The notes below the pieces were generated by a model. That model was not told the origin of the DNA and made no database searches. It saw nothing but the letters and a program-made list of their open reading frames with translations. A DNA stretch of 64,000 bases from Paenibacillus sp. J23TS9 (GTDB lineage Bacteria > Bacillota > Bacilli > Paenibacillales > Paenibacillaceae). The translations under genes and the position numbers were made by a program. The stretch covers positions 1,798,001 through 1,862,000 of the forward strand of contig NZ_BOSG01000001.1 of assembly GCF_018403225.1 (NCBI RefSeq), read 5' to 3'. Position 1 is the first letter of the stretch. Each line of letters begins with the position of its first letter. Shown here piece after piece: positions 1 to 9,320 of this stretch.

Positions 1-2
1 TG

Positions 3-1934
3 CAAGCCAAACCGGCTTACTATGGCGTCATTGATCCGGACAAATTTATGGAAGAACATCATCCGGAGTCGGGAAATGCCAACCAATCCACTGCCATGTA
101 TGGTACTCCTATTATTGACGGGATAATCGATGAGGTTTGGAGCCAAGCTCCTGCCATGCCGATGAACCGGTATCAGATGGCATGGCAAGGCGCGACCGGA
201 GCGGCTAAAGCGCTCTGGGATGAACAAAATCTGTATGTATTAATCCAAGTCAGCGATGCTCAGCTCGACAAATCAAGCGAAAATGTTTGGGAACAAGATT
301 CCGTTGAAATCTTTAAGGACGAAAACAACGCGAAAACCACGTTCTATCAAGATGACGATGGACAGTACAGGATAAACTTTGACAACGAGACTTCATTCAA
401 TCCTGCCAGCGTCGCAGAAGGTTTCAAATCGGCAACCAAGGTTTCGGGAACAAATTACACGGTTGAAGTGAAGATTCCATTCAAGTCGATTACGCCGACA
501 AATCAGATGAAAATAGGCTTCGACGCTCAGGTTAATGATGCGAAAGACGGTGCCCGCCAAAGCGCTGCCGCATGGAATGATACAACTGGCAATGGCTATC
601 AGGATCCATCCGTTTTCGGCGTACTTACCCTCTCCGGCAAACCCGCAAAGCCGGATGACAACAGCTCCGGCAATGGTAACGGCGGAAACGGAAACAATGG
701 TGACAGTAGCAACAGCCATGGTAGTGACAGCGTTATAGAAAGCAGCCCGCAAACAGCAGGAAACTCTGGGAGCGGGGATGGCGTGATTACGATCAAGCCG
801 GGAGTAAAGATCTCCAATGGTCGTGCGGTCAGCACCATTTTCAGCGACAGCTTGAAAAAGGCGCTGGAGCAAGCCTTTCCAACAAACGGCAGGAAACAAA
901 TCGTTATTGAAATGACAAAACAAAAAGATGTACGATCATATGAATTTCAATTGCCGGCTCAAAGTCTGAAAGGTCAGGAAACCTTCGAGCTTGTGTTGAA
1001 GACAGAAAACGCGGTCCTTCATATTCCAAGCAACATGCTGTCCAATATGTCAGTAAACGCTGAGCAGGTGTCTATCCGCATTGGCACTGCCTCCACGGAC
1101 CATTTGGATGCAGCTGCCCGCGAAAGGATCGGCAGCCATCCGGTTATCAATCTGAACATCGTAGCAGGCGACAGCATCATTGCCTGGAATAACCCAAATG
1201 CGCCTATAACAGTAACTATCCCTTACACGCTGACAGCGGATGAGCTTAGCCATCCGGACCACATCGTAGTATGGTTCATTGATAGTAAAGGCAGCGTGAT
1301 CCCTGTTCCGAATGGTCGGTATAATGCGGCAACCGGAACGGTTGTTTTCCAAACGACCCATTTTAGTACTTTTGCAGTAGCCTATGTATCCAAGACGTTT
1401 AGCGATCTGCAAAACGTCCCTTGGGCAAAACAAGCCATTGATGCCATGGCAGCCCGCGATATCATCAAAGGAACAGCCGAGAGCAGCTTTTCACCAGAAG
1501 CATCCATCACAAGAGCCGACTTTATATCGCTTCTTGTCAGAACCCTTGAATTAAAAGGTACAGTCAATAATGAAGCAATGTTCAGTGATGTCGAACCATC
1601 CGCATATTATAGTAACGAACTTGCTATCGCCAATTCACTCGGAATCGCGGCTGGCTTTGAGGACAATACGTTCAAGCCCGGTAGTAATATCTCCCGTCAA
1701 GATATGATGGTGCTAACTGCACGCTCGTTAGCGGTTGTCGGTAAACAAGTTGAAGATAACGTAAGTTTAGATGCTTATCCCGATGCGGCGAGCATTTCCG
1801 GTTACGCCAAAGTCAGCGCGGGTGCACTGATGAAATACGGAGTTGTAAACGGCATGAATGGCAAAATCGCGCCGAAAGATTTGCTCACCCGTGCAGAAGC
1901 GGCAGTGATTCTGTACCGTATCTGGAATCTGTAG
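3..1934 (+). CDS. S-layer-anchored xylanase, C-terminal part (GH10 end, CBM9, three SLH domains)
   Basis: This is the 3' part of a gene that begins before the window. The first in-frame codons read [15 protein letters not shown], the typical end of a GH10 endo-xylanase catalytic domain. Counting from the first codon, about 30-215 looks like a CBM9 carbohydrate-binding module (start [12 protein letters not shown]). A Gly/Asn/Ser linker follows to about 260, then a beta-rich spacer. Three S-layer-homology repeats fill about 466-643 ([41 protein letters not shown]). The SLH repeats should hold the enzyme on the cell wall through pyruvylated polymer, so it would cut xylan at the surface. Catalytic glutamates lie outside the window, so activity is inferred. 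ATG at 48 is an internal Met, not the start. Confidence 0.9.
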   Translation, partial: QAKPAYYGVIDPDKFMEEHHPESGNANQSTAMYGTPIIDGIIDEVWSQAPAMPMNRYQMAWQGATGAAKALWDEQNLYVLIQVSDAQLDKSSENVWEQDSVEIFKDENNAKTTFYQDDDGQYRINFDNETSFNPASVAEGFKSATKVSGTNYTVEVKIPFKSITPTNQMKIGFDAQVNDAKDGARQSAAAWNDTTGNGYQDPSVFGVLTLSGKPAKPDDNSSGNGNGGNGNNGDSSNSHGSDSVIESSPQTAGNSGSGDGVITIKPGVKISNGRAVSTIFSDSLKKALEQAFPTNGRKQIVIEMTKQKDVRSYEFQLPAQSLKGQETFELVLKTENAVLHIPSNMLSNMSVNAEQVSIRIGTASTDHLDAAARERIGSHPVINLNIVAGDSIIAWNNPNAPITVTIPYTLTADELSHPDHIVVWFIDSKGSVIPVPNGRYNAATGTVVFQTTHFSTFAVAYVSKTFSDLQNVPWAKQAIDAMAARDIIKGTAESSFSPEASITRADFISLLVRTLELKGTVNNEAMFSDVEPSAYYSNELAIANSLGIAAGFEDNTFKPGSNISRQDMMVLTARSLAVVGKQVEDNVSLDAYPDAASISGYAKVSAGALMKYGVVNGMNGKIAPKDLLTRAEAAVILYRIWNL

Positions 1935-1960
1935 CAAACCCAATACACTCTAGTCAGCAG

Positions 1961-1997
1961 GCTGGCGCTGGTACATTATCGGCGTCAGCTTTTTTTT
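1961..1997 (+). terminator. Intrinsic terminator of the xylanase gene
   Basis: A ten-pair stem (GCTGGCGCTG with CGGCGTCAGC, two G-T wobbles) is followed directly by eight T residues, 27 bases after the xylanase stop. Confidence 0.85.
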
Positions 1998-2306
1998 GAA
2001 TTGTTGTAGAATCGAATAGTCAAGACTTTCTCCGGCGAACTTTCGAATAGAAACTAACTCCTCTGTATTGAAAGGATGTACTTTCTAGCTGGCATGACAA
2101 ACCCAATGCAAGAACTCATTGATGTTGCCTTATATTGATTAGTACCTATCGGGAACATGGAGGAATGATTAGGGATAACTGGGTAGCCGTGCTGAATTCT
2201 GGTCGCGCCGAAACTCAGTTGGCTCCATCCCATATAATCTGAAAACTTATCAAAAGGAATATATTTCTGGGAATGTGAACACTCTAATTTTGAAATATTT
2301 TCATAT
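1998..2306. other. Intergenic stretch, possible decayed minus-strand coding
   Basis: No gene is recognised here. On the minus strand one frame stays open from about 2290 to 2054 (TAG stop) and reads like protein (for example SDYMGWSQLSFGATRIQHGY). It has no start or RBS of its own and its upstream part runs into the DUF421 gene. It may be a gene remnant or chance. The plus strand shows only the ribosome-binding region of the next gene near its end. Confidence 0.3.
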
Positions 2307-2318
2307 GGAGGGGTTCCT

Positions 2319-2888
2319 TTGGATTTTTCTTGGATTTGGGATTCATTTTTTTTGATTATTGCTGCAATGGTTCTTTTGAGAATTGCCGGGAGAAAATCCA
2401 TCGCACAAATGAGCGTGGTTACAACGGTTATCATCATTTCGATCGGTACTACCATCGTTCAGCCTATAGCCAATCACAGTATATATAAGGCTGTGGGTTC
2501 TGCCGCTATTTTTATTGCGACCTTGTTCATTATTGAGTATTTACAGGTTAAGTTTAACTGGTTTGAAAAGATTGTGTCTGGAACCTCTAAAATCGTCGTG
2601 GAGAATGGGCATATTGTTCAGGAAAATTTACGTTCTTTAAGAATGACTGTGGATCAGCTGGAGATGAAACTGCGGGAAAAAGGAATATCCAATATAGCAG
2701 ACGTTAAGAATGCGACACTGGAATCTAACGGTCAATTGGGTTATGAATTGATGCATCATGCTAAACCACTAACTATTGGGGATTTGGAGAAATTACTTGG
2801 ACTGAAGCAAGGAGAAGATCCCAATTTGCTCTTTCAAGAAGTGATACAAAATCGAAATTCACAATCTGTTGAATCCAAATTGCAATGA
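2319..2888 (+). CDS. DUF421 (YetF/YrbG-type) membrane protein
   Basis: The 189-residue product has about three membrane segments in the first 90 residues (IIAAMVLLRI, VVTTVIIISIG, AIFIATLFIIEYL). A soluble C-terminal DUF421 domain follows, with the characteristic stretch GRKSIAQMSVVT near residue 25 and the IVVENGHIVQENL region near 95. The start is TTG at 2319, chosen because GGAGGGG lies six bases upstream. Proteins of this family are poorly characterised; some Bacillus members are spore-associated, which cannot be concluded here. It appears monocistronic. Confidence 0.8.
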   Translation: MDFSWIWDSFFLIIAAMVLLRIAGRKSIAQMSVVTTVIIISIGTTIVQPIANHSIYKAVGSAAIFIATLFIIEYLQVKFNWFEKIVSGTSKIVVENGHIVQENLRSLRMTVDQLEMKLREKGISNIADVKNATLESNGQLGYELMHHAKPLTIGDLEKLLGLKQGEDPNLLFQEVIQNRNSQSVESKLQ

Positions 2889-2945
2889 TCCTAGATCAAA
2901 TCATGGCGCATCACAAATCCATCCTTGCTAAAGAACGGCAGTTTC

Positions 2946-3098
2946 CTATAGCCGGATTCTGATCATATGCATCTTTCCGGTCTGGGAAACGCCCAGTATT
3001 TCAGCCAGCAGTTGCACACCAACTGGCTTACCAGATGCTGCCGTTGTCAGATAGAGCATCGCCTGAAGCGCATAGCCGGTCGCCTGGTCATATTTCAT
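2946..3098 (-). pseudogene. Truncated Rrf2-family transcriptional regulator
   Basis: On the minus strand an ATG at 3098, preceded by GGGAGAGATGCAGA, opens a 50-residue frame. It begins MKYDQATGYALQAMLYL and continues through KPVGVQLLAEILGVSQT, the N-terminal winged-helix region of Rrf2 regulators. The frame stops at 2946 within the helix-turn-helix region, where family members run to about 130-160 residues. No downstream continuation was found before 2888. It is therefore a 5' fragment, probably non-functional. Family assignment is from motif recognition. Confidence 0.6.
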
Positions 3099-3193
3099 TC
3101 TGCATCTCTCCCGAAAAAAACAAATGTATATATTTTTATATCATGATAGCATTCGAAATGTAGCACATCTAAAACAGAAAGGAATTAGAAAAT

Positions 3194-3643
3194 ATGAATA
3201 TTAAAGTCGAATCTCTTCCTGCATTTCGCATCGCGTATGTACGACAAGTTGGTCCCTATGGTCCTGGAAACATTCAAGCAATGGATAAATTAAAAAAATG
3301 GGCTGAGGAAAGAAATTTGCTTACTGAATCGTCAATACTGCTCGGAATTCCGCAAGATAACCCGGAAACAACACTTCCTGAAATCTGCCGATATGACGCT
3401 TGTATCGTCATTTCAAACGATTATCAAATTAATAACTCCATTTGCGAGAATGAACTTTCCGGTGGGAAATATGTCACGTTCAAAGTCAAACATACAGCTG
3501 AAGATATTCAAAGAGCATGGACTGAAATCATCCCAGCATTACAAAACCATGGATATCAAATTGACAACAAACCGATTTTTGAAAGATACATTGGTGATAT
3601 GATTCACAATGATTATTGTGAAATTTGTGTACCTGTAACATAG
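3194..3643 (+). CDS. Stand-alone GyrI-like / AraC effector-binding domain protein
   Basis: The 149-residue protein has no DNA-binding domain and matches the pattern of the GyrI-like small-molecule-binding fold. It opens with IKVESLPAFRIAYVRQVGPYG, a typical first strand and loop, and continues with GIPQDNPETT and the second repeat SGGKYVTFKVKHTAEDIQRAW. Relatives include SbmC/GyrI and the ligand domains of BmrR and AraC-type regulators, which bind hydrophobic molecules or hydrolyse them. Ligand unknown. The ATG is preceded by AAAGGAATTAG. The divergent upstream neighbour is a broken Rrf2 gene. Confidence 0.75.
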   Translation: MNIKVESLPAFRIAYVRQVGPYGPGNIQAMDKLKKWAEERNLLTESSILLGIPQDNPETTLPEICRYDACIVISNDYQINNSICENELSGGKYVTFKVKHTAEDIQRAWTEIIPALQNHGYQIDNKPIFERYIGDMIHNDYCEICVPVT

Positions 3644-3662
3644 TTTGATTTGAAATCTAAAA

Positions 3663-3698
3663 GAAAGCCGGGAACGGGTTCCGCATCTCCCGGCTTTC
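3663..3698. terminator. Hairpin terminator
   Basis: A perfect eleven-base inverted repeat (GAAAGCCGGGA / TCCCGGCTTTC, loop 3674-3687) sits 20 bases after the preceding stop. The flanking T-rich run is better on the minus strand than on the plus strand. Confidence 0.6.
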
Positions 3699-3983
3699 AG
3701 CCTTCGAATTCGCCTGATGGAAAATTCGAACCGCGTACACTGAAACTTGCTAGAAATGGCACTCCCCCGCTCTTCGCTCTCCTGAATGACACCGAGATGA
3801 AATGTCTTAGGATACCGAGATAATCCTACAAACTAATTCCAGTATAAAAAACCATATAGGCCTAATTACATGGCAAACCAGATTACTTTATTCGTTCATG
3901 AAGGTAAATGAGACAGTCTGTGAATACCTATTTTTCCGGATTTTTAATCGACATAATTCAGTAAGATTTGAGACTTACGCCTT
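3699..3983. other. AT-rich intergenic region before the toxin locus
   Basis: I see no convincing gene. It is AT-rich and leads into the promoter at 3984-4012. Confidence 0.4.
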
Positions 3984-4012
3984 TTGCCAGATTTTACAAT
4001 AATGTCTATACT
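3984..4012 (+). promoter_or_regulatory. Sigma-A-type promoter of the toxin locus
   Basis: TTGCCA at 3984-3989, a 17-base spacer and TATACT at 4007-4012 form a near-consensus housekeeping promoter. Transcription would start near 4019 and leave a leader of about 170 bases before the GTG start at 4192. Confidence 0.6.
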
Positions 4013-4191
4013 ACTAGTATTCTGAGCGAAATAAGACAGGTACATGTTGCAGGAGATACTTATAATTTAACCTCCGCCCCGTCGATCGGAAACCATGGTT
4101 TTGATGAATTCATTTTTTATTCATGGCCGAACTATCGTCAAGAGAGATATCCTGCTTGTATGAAATCGGTTTTCAAAGGAGGCGACATCTA

Positions 4192-6297
4192 GTGAATGCG
4201 ATCTGGACTATTCGGACCGGAATTCGTGATTTCCTTGAGGCCATCTATCGAACCTGCCAATTATGGATTGAGAAATATCCGTTTATTAAAACGGCGTATA
4301 CGCTTTTGTCCTGGTCGTCGCTAATCATGTTTGCTTTAAGCTTGTTCTTCGTTAAAGATTCCCGTACCATGATGGTTCAATATTTATGGTCGTTTTATGT
4401 GCTGCTGCAATTTTGGTTTCTCTGTCGAAGCAAAACGATGCCATGGAAGCAGATCGTTCTGTTCGTTCTGGCAGGCGTTTTTCTTGTCGTTCCGTTCACA
4501 ACGCTTACGGTCAATGCTCTCCACGTGATTTTTGGAGGAAAACCATCCGATACTTGGTCCATGGCCGTGATCACGCCAATTTTCGAAGAACTGTGGAAGC
4601 TCCTTCCGTTAGGCATATTTCTGTTGTTTTCCCGTCGAGCTTCCGCCTTGAGTTTAAGCGATTACACGCTCATCGGAGCGGCGACCGGCGTCGGCTTCCA
4701 ACTGATGGAAGAGCTCTCCCGTAGGTGGCAAAGTTTCGGCGCTCTGGAGGAAAAGTTCGGCTACAGCTTTACATGGCTGGGCGGCGAAACGATTCATTGG
4801 GACTTGTTCTCGCTGTTTCCCGGGCGTTTTGAAGAAAGTGTGTTTCCAACGTTAATGACCGTTGGTCATCCCGTACATACCGCTATGATCGCGCTTGCGT
4901 GCGGAATTGCCTATCGGCTGTGGACAAAACTGACGAAATGGGTTTTTCTGTTCCCGGCAATCATTTTGCTGTGGTCCATTCTGGATCACGCGGCATATAA
5001 CGGTCAGCACCAGCTGCCGAATTGGGTGTTCCGGCTTCATGATTGGACGGGCAGCGGCTATAAAACTCAGCCGGTCTTCCTGTTGATGCTGACCGCATCG
5101 CTTTTTGCTGATTACTGGTCGCTGAACAAAATACGAAACCGTCTTCCGGCGCTGCCTAACGAGCCGCTGCTTAATCCGTTTACCGAGCTGTGGAATATGA
5201 CCCGCTCTTTATGTCTGGACCGGGGAAAATTCATATATTGGCTCGGCTTTTACCGGGAACGCAGGGAGCTTGGATTTCATTTACTTTATGGAAATGAAGA
5301 AGCGGACAGTAGACAGGAGTCTGTCCAGTCTCGGGTAAAGACTCTTTACCAGGCGCTAACCGGACTTGCTGTGATTCTGCTCGTGGCCTCTATAATCGCA
5401 GGTATCGGGACTCATACGGGAGGAGGAGCTCCGGCATGTTTCGCCTGCATGTTCGATTCGCTGCAAAATTGGTGGGATCGGCTGGACTGGTATGAACAGG
5501 CCGCAATTATGCTCGGAGCCATTGCCTTATCTATGCTGTTCGTCGGATTCATGCCAGCTTTAGGCTTCGCGATAACGGGGGCGGGAATCGCCGGGAGCGG
5601 ACATGAGATTGCCGGTTATATCCGCGATCCGAAGAAGCTTCTGAGTCCCGGTAGATTGCTTTCCATAGCTATCGCTGTTGCACTGAGCCGAATCCCATTC
5701 GGCAGAGTGCTCAAATGGGTTGGCAAGAAAGGACGCCGGTACTTGCGCAAGTTCTTGGATAAACTCGGTTCCCGGAAGCCGGATATCGACGTCCCTGTTA
5801 AGTCGAAACCTCCGCAGATGTCCAAAGCTGAATTGGACAAAATTAGGGAAACAGCTCCAGACTATTACAAAGACTTAATGAACAAGTATGGGGATGAAGG
5901 AAAATACTTTAATAGACCACCAGAAGAGTTTGAGAGTTTAGCTAAAGATCCAGCCAAAAATTTTAAAATTAATGAAAAATCAAGGATCGAGAGACAGGCA
6001 GGCTTGGAGTTAGAGGCAAGAGGCGATTTACCTGGTCCTATAGTCCGGGATCCCAATCCCGCCGGTGCAGAGTTTATTGATGCTGCAGGTGTAAAATGGG
6101 ACGTAAAAGGATGGTATTCTAAATTTGCACCAAAAGGGTACTCACTTGAAAAAGCAATTTCTGATATAGAAGAATCTCTTTCAAAAGGTGAAAATGTAAT
6201 CATAGACACCACAAAAATGTTCCCGGAACATATCAAAGAAGTAGGCGAGGCAGTTAAGGAATTAGGCTTAAGTGATAAAATATTGTGGTGGCCATAA
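4192..6297 (+). CDS. PrsW-type intramembrane protease fused to a C-terminal nuclease-like polymorphic toxin
   Basis: GTG at 4192 is chosen for its strong CAAAGGAGG site; the product is 701 residues. The N-terminal half is a multi-pass membrane domain carrying PrsW-family signatures: EELWK (E132, E133), FQLMEE (F169-E174), GHPVHTA (H226, H229) and LDHAAYN (H266), the expected metal/catalytic positions. Two to three further hydrophobic segments lie at about 400-490, with a basic stretch to about 545. The last 150 residues are soluble and carry EFID (E627, D630) then WDVKG (D637, K639), a spacing like PD-(D/E)xK nucleases. DNA composition falls sharply to AT-rich from about 5830, at the start of the tip. 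This is the architecture proposed for PrsW-dependent polymorphic toxins. The pentapeptide gene 27 bases downstream is the likely immunity gene. Nuclease activity is inferred. Confidence 0.75.
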   Translation: MNAIWTIRTGIRDFLEAIYRTCQLWIEKYPFIKTAYTLLSWSSLIMFALSLFFVKDSRTMMVQYLWSFYVLLQFWFLCRSKTMPWKQIVLFVLAGVFLVVPFTTLTVNALHVIFGGKPSDTWSMAVITPIFEELWKLLPLGIFLLFSRRASALSLSDYTLIGAATGVGFQLMEELSRRWQSFGALEEKFGYSFTWLGGETIHWDLFSLFPGRFEESVFPTLMTVGHPVHTAMIALACGIAYRLWTKLTKWVFLFPAIILLWSILDHAAYNGQHQLPNWVFRLHDWTGSGYKTQPVFLLMLTASLFADYWSLNKIRNRLPALPNEPLLNPFTELWNMTRSLCLDRGKFIYWLGFYRERRELGFHLLYGNEEADSRQESVQSRVKTLYQALTGLAVILLVASIIAGIGTHTGGGAPACFACMFDSLQNWWDRLDWYEQAAIMLGAIALSMLFVGFMPALGFAITGAGIAGSGHEIAGYIRDPKKLLSPGRLLSIAIAVALSRIPFGRVLKWVGKKGRRYLRKFLDKLGSRKPDIDVPVKSKPPQMSKAELDKIRETAPDYYKDLMNKYGDEGKYFNRPPEEFESLAKDPAKNFKINEKSRIERQAGLELEARGDLPGPIVRDPNPAGAEFIDAAGVKWDVKGWYSKFAPKGYSLEKAISDIEESLSKGENVIIDTTKMFPEHIKEVGEAVKELGLSDKILWWP

Positions 6298-6324
6298 TAA
6301 AAATATCTGAGAGGAAGTAATTCC

Positions 6325-6909
6325 ATGGATACTGAAAACATATTTTTAAAACATAGCCAGTGGGCAGATTCAGATGGTGAAACGGGTGAGAAATTAGAAA
6401 TTGAAAAAGTAGATATGAGCAAATTAGACATTACTGGCATGAATCTAAGTTGTTCATTAATTGTAGAATCCAATGTAAACAATTCAATCTTATCAAATAA
6501 TGACATGAGTGATTGCTATTTTTTAAGCACCTCGTTTGATGAAACAGATTTCTCGGAAAGTATACTGAGTAAAACTGTATTTGATTTCGCGTCATTAAAA
6601 CATTCGATTTTGAAAAAATGCACAGGTATCAAGGCGTCATTTGATAATGCAGATCTTAGCTATGCTGACTTATCTGGATCGGATTTGCGTCGAACTTCCT
6701 TTCGAAGAGCAAATTTAAGCCACACAAATTTTTCTGGCGTTGATTTAACAAGTGCATCACTTGATGGAGCCCTACTCTACGGAACTAACTTCAAAGGTGC
6801 AAAAGGAATTGATGAAGTGTCTGCCCAATATATTTTTGTTGGGACAGAAGAGAAACCAATTAGGTTGGAAAGCGATGATGCCCTTAAATGGTTGAAAGAG
6901 CAAGACTGA
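6325..6909 (+). CDS. Pentapeptide-repeat protein, candidate immunity protein
   Basis: The 194-residue protein contains a run of A(D/N)LxX-type pentapeptides, clearest at about 112-160 (ADLSY, ADLSG, SDLRR, TSFRR, ANLSH, TNFSG). Such repeats fold into a right-handed quadrilateral beta-helix that can mimic DNA, as in Qnr, McbG and MfpA. The start ATG follows GAGAGGAAG. The gene lies 27 bases after the toxin fusion on the same strand and shares its AT-rich composition. A DNA-mimic guarding against a DNA-acting nuclease fits, but the immunity role is inferred from position and family precedent. Confidence 0.7.
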   Translation: MDTENIFLKHSQWADSDGETGEKLEIEKVDMSKLDITGMNLSCSLIVESNVNNSILSNNDMSDCYFLSTSFDETDFSESILSKTVFDFASLKHSILKKCTGIKASFDNADLSYADLSGSDLRRTSFRRANLSHTNFSGVDLTSASLDGALLYGTNFKGAKGIDEVSAQYIFVGTEEKPIRLESDDALKWLKEQD

Positions 6910-6991
6910 CTCGTTCGCTATTGATAATGCTAGGCTTGCGGCAGGTCACCTGATTTATTGCGATGAGAACGGTCACCTACTCTAAAAGACA

Positions 6992-7024
6992 AGAAGAAGT
7001 CTATCCTATGGATAGACTTCTTCT
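6992..7024. terminator. Bidirectional hairpin between convergent genes
   Basis: A perfect 15-base inverted repeat with a three-base loop (AGAAGAAGTCTATCC / GGATAGACTTCTTCT) separates the immunity gene from the minus-strand isomerase-like gene. The T-rich tail is on the minus strand. Between 6910 and 6991 one plus frame (SKTDSFAIDNARLAAG onward) stays open to a TAA at about 6985 but has no start. Confidence 0.75.
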
Positions 7025-7049
7025 ACAGAATCTATGTAAGTAGCATCCC

Positions 7050-7838
7050 TCAATAGTTTTCCCTGAACCAATTCGCCATCCAAGCATTCACTTCACGCAA
7101 ATCTGCTACCGGCTGACGGGTAAACGGGAGCGTCGGCATATACCCTGGCGGACCGAATTCAGGCGTTACTGTAGCATAAGCCGCTCCGTTTTGACTCCGC
7201 TGCCTCAGAATATCTCCCCACCATTGCTTGAAGGCATTACGCTCATAGTCGTATTCATTCGCAGCAGGATGCGGGATCTGCGGTCCTTGCGCGTGACCAA
7301 TACGGGCATGAATATGAATTGTACGCTCTGCTGCCAGACTCAAGTCATCCTGGTAGTCCTCCAACATGGATTCCGTTACACAGCACCAGTGGCTGAAATC
7401 GGCCGTAATTCTTAGATCGGGCAGTTCTCTCAGCAGGGCTGCAGTAGCCCAAGGAGTAAACATTGCACGTGAACGATGAGTTTCATGCCCGACCGGAATA
7501 CCCGCATGACGCTCAGCTTCCAGTGCCACTTTGAAGAAATCAATCTGATCCTTTATTGGCATCGCATCCTTGGCGCTATGCGAAACCACAAGCAGAGGCT
7601 CGAATGCCACTGCACGCTCCAGTTGGGCAACAAACGAGGCTGCATGGTCTTGGGAGGTTACAATCTGCGCAATATAATCGAGATTATTTACCTCCAGCAG
7701 CTCCTTGAAAGCTTCTTCCTCCCCAATCGGAGGCAAAGGCGCCTCAATCCCCGCGTATTTTTCCTCGGATGCGCGTTTCATCAGCTCGGCATAACTGCCT
7801 TCCAGTCCCCATAAGGCTTGAAATATTCGAATCTCCAT
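7050..7838 (-). CDS. Sugar phosphate isomerase/epimerase-like TIM-barrel protein
   Basis: Starting at the ATG at 7838 (preceded by GGAAGGGAG), the product is 262 residues and begins MEIRIFQALWGLEG. It carries the acidic and histidine positions of the xylose-isomerase-like superfamily: GHETHR, ITADFSHW, TIHIHARIGH and a late PEFGP, which would bind a divalent metal. Family members act on sugars, inosose or hydroxypyruvate-type substrates; the substrate is not evident. An in-frame ATG at 7883 is less likely because it lacks a good site. The FAD oxidoreductase gene lies 218 bases upstream on the same strand. Confidence 0.75.
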   Translation of the reverse strand: MEIRIFQALWGLEGSYAELMKRASEEKYAGIEAPLPPIGEEEAFKELLEVNNLDYIAQIVTSQDHAASFVAQLERAVAFEPLLVVSHSAKDAMPIKDQIDFFKVALEAERHAGIPVGHETHRSRAMFTPWATAALLRELPDLRITADFSHWCCVTESMLEDYQDDLSLAAERTIHIHARIGHAQGPQIPHPAANEYDYERNAFKQWWGDILRQRSQNGAAYATVTPEFGPPGYMPTLPFTRQPVADLREVNAWMANWFRENY

Positions 7839-8056
7839 GATTGCTGCTCCCTTCCGGCTTTTTCTACTCCGCGCTGTGTTCATACGGAAATCATTCTGAG
7901 AGCACTCGCCTGGTGCATCTCAATATAAACCGCTTTAATCGCATCTATTTTATCCGTTTTATTCTACACCGCCGCCTCGACTTAAAACTCCTCTTCCTTT
8001 CGGATTTAGTACGCATATCTTCAGATCGTTTAAAATTAGATATACATAGGGTATGA

Positions 8057-9184
8057 TTAACTCTCCTCCATTGCTTTGCGAATGTCATAATCATGGATAT
8101 CGATATCCAATGCCTTTCCCAGTGCCAGTTTGGCCAGCTGATTACCAATAAATGGGCCCATCGTCAATCCGGAAGCCCCGAGACCATTAGCCGCCAAAAG
8201 ACCATCCCAGCCAGGGACAGCGCCTATGACCGGAAGAAAGCCTGGTGTGAAAGGACGGAAACCAACTCGTACCTCCTGAAAAGTACTATTAGCTAAACCA
8301 GGTGCCAAAGCTAACCCCTTGTTCAGAATTTCCTGCATTCCTCCCGCTGTGATCCTTGTATCGTAGCCTTCGATTTCGTTCTCATGAGTCGCACCTATAA
8401 CGATCTTTTGTTGATCGAAAGCAAGGATATATTGGTCGGAAGGCGGCATGATTACAGGCCAATTCCCTGTGTCTTGTCTATCATGAACCAGTAAATGCAT
8501 GATTTGTGCCTTTTGAAAACGGATGTCAAAATGAATGCCCAATGGCTGCAGCAGTTGACCTGCCCAAGCCCCCGCACAAACAATGGTTTTGTCTGCCGAG
8601 TAGCTATTTGTACCGACAGTGACTCCTGTTACGCGGCTCGACTGATACTCAAGAGATGCATCACCGTCTATAACAGTGGCACCCTTTCTTTGTGCTGAAC
8701 GGATCAACGCATCGCGCAGTGCGCGACCATCAATTCGGGCGGCGCCGCTAATTCGAACAGATTGGTAACCTTCTTCTAACAGAGGAAACAGCTCACGGGT
8801 TTCATTCTCATTAAGCCTGGTAATATCGCCCATTTCAGGTGCTTCCGCTCTTCTCTTGTATGCCCGCTCCTCCATCTTGCTGATTTTCTCCAAATCCTGA
8901 TGAATACTAAGTGCCCCAACCTGAGCATAGCCTGTTTCTGTTTCCCCTTCGCTTTTAAGGTCTTCAATCAGTCCCGGGTAAAAACATGCGCCAGCCTTCG
9001 CCAGCCGATACCATGCCTGATTGCGTCTTTGTGATATCCACGGACAGATAATGCCGGCAGCGGCATCTGTCGCCTGTCCTTTATCTTTACGATCTATAAT
9101 AAGGACCTCTGCTCCCATGTTTGCTAGCTGGTATGCCGTTGAAGCCCCAAGGATTCCCGATCCAATGACGATGAATTTATTCAT
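8057..9184 (-). CDS. FAD-dependent oxidoreductase of the D-amino acid oxidase (DAO) family
   Basis: The 375-residue protein opens with a dinucleotide-binding motif (IGSGILGAS, G8-x-G10-x2-G13) followed by the acidic strand end LIIDRKD. The C-terminal half has the DAO fold signatures GFRPFTPGFLPVIG and GLLAANGLGASGLTMGP. This family oxidises amines of glycine, sarcosine, D-amino acids or related compounds, making an imine and H2O2 in the cytoplasm. The substrate is undetermined. The ATG is preceded by AGGAAAGGAATGC. No thiamine or glycine-cleavage partner is nearby. Confidence 0.85.
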   Translation of the reverse strand: MNKFIVIGSGILGASTAYQLANMGAEVLIIDRKDKGQATDAAAGIICPWISQRRNQAWYRLAKAGACFYPGLIEDLKSEGETETGYAQVGALSIHQDLEKISKMEERAYKRRAEAPEMGDITRLNENETRELFPLLEEGYQSVRISGAARIDGRALRDALIRSAQRKGATVIDGDASLEYQSSRVTGVTVGTNSYSADKTIVCAGAWAGQLLQPLGIHFDIRFQKAQIMHLLVHDRQDTGNWPVIMPPSDQYILAFDQQKIVIGATHENEIEGYDTRITAGGMQEILNKGLALAPGLANSTFQEVRVGFRPFTPGFLPVIGAVPGWDGLLAANGLGASGLTMGPFIGNQLAKLALGKALDIDIHDYDIRKAMEES

Positions 9185-9320
9185 GACTGCATTCCTTTCC
9201 TAATCACTGTATCCATTATAGCGAATTCGTTTTCTTGTTCAAGGACACAAAAATGACCGGTCTCCATAGTGATTCCGGCCATTTCCTATATTGTTTAGTG
9301 CTAGTTGTATTGAGTTTAGC

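Noticed and set aside
2054..2455. 133-codon minus-strand frame
   Set aside because: Its first half is antisense to the DUF421 gene. The second half reads like protein but has no start, so it is noted only as a possible relic.
3968..4192. 74-codon plus-strand frame whose TAG overlaps the GTG start of the PrsW-toxin gene
   Set aside because: It starts with TTG without a ribosome site and begins upstream of the predicted transcription start at about 4019. The overlap is probably chance.
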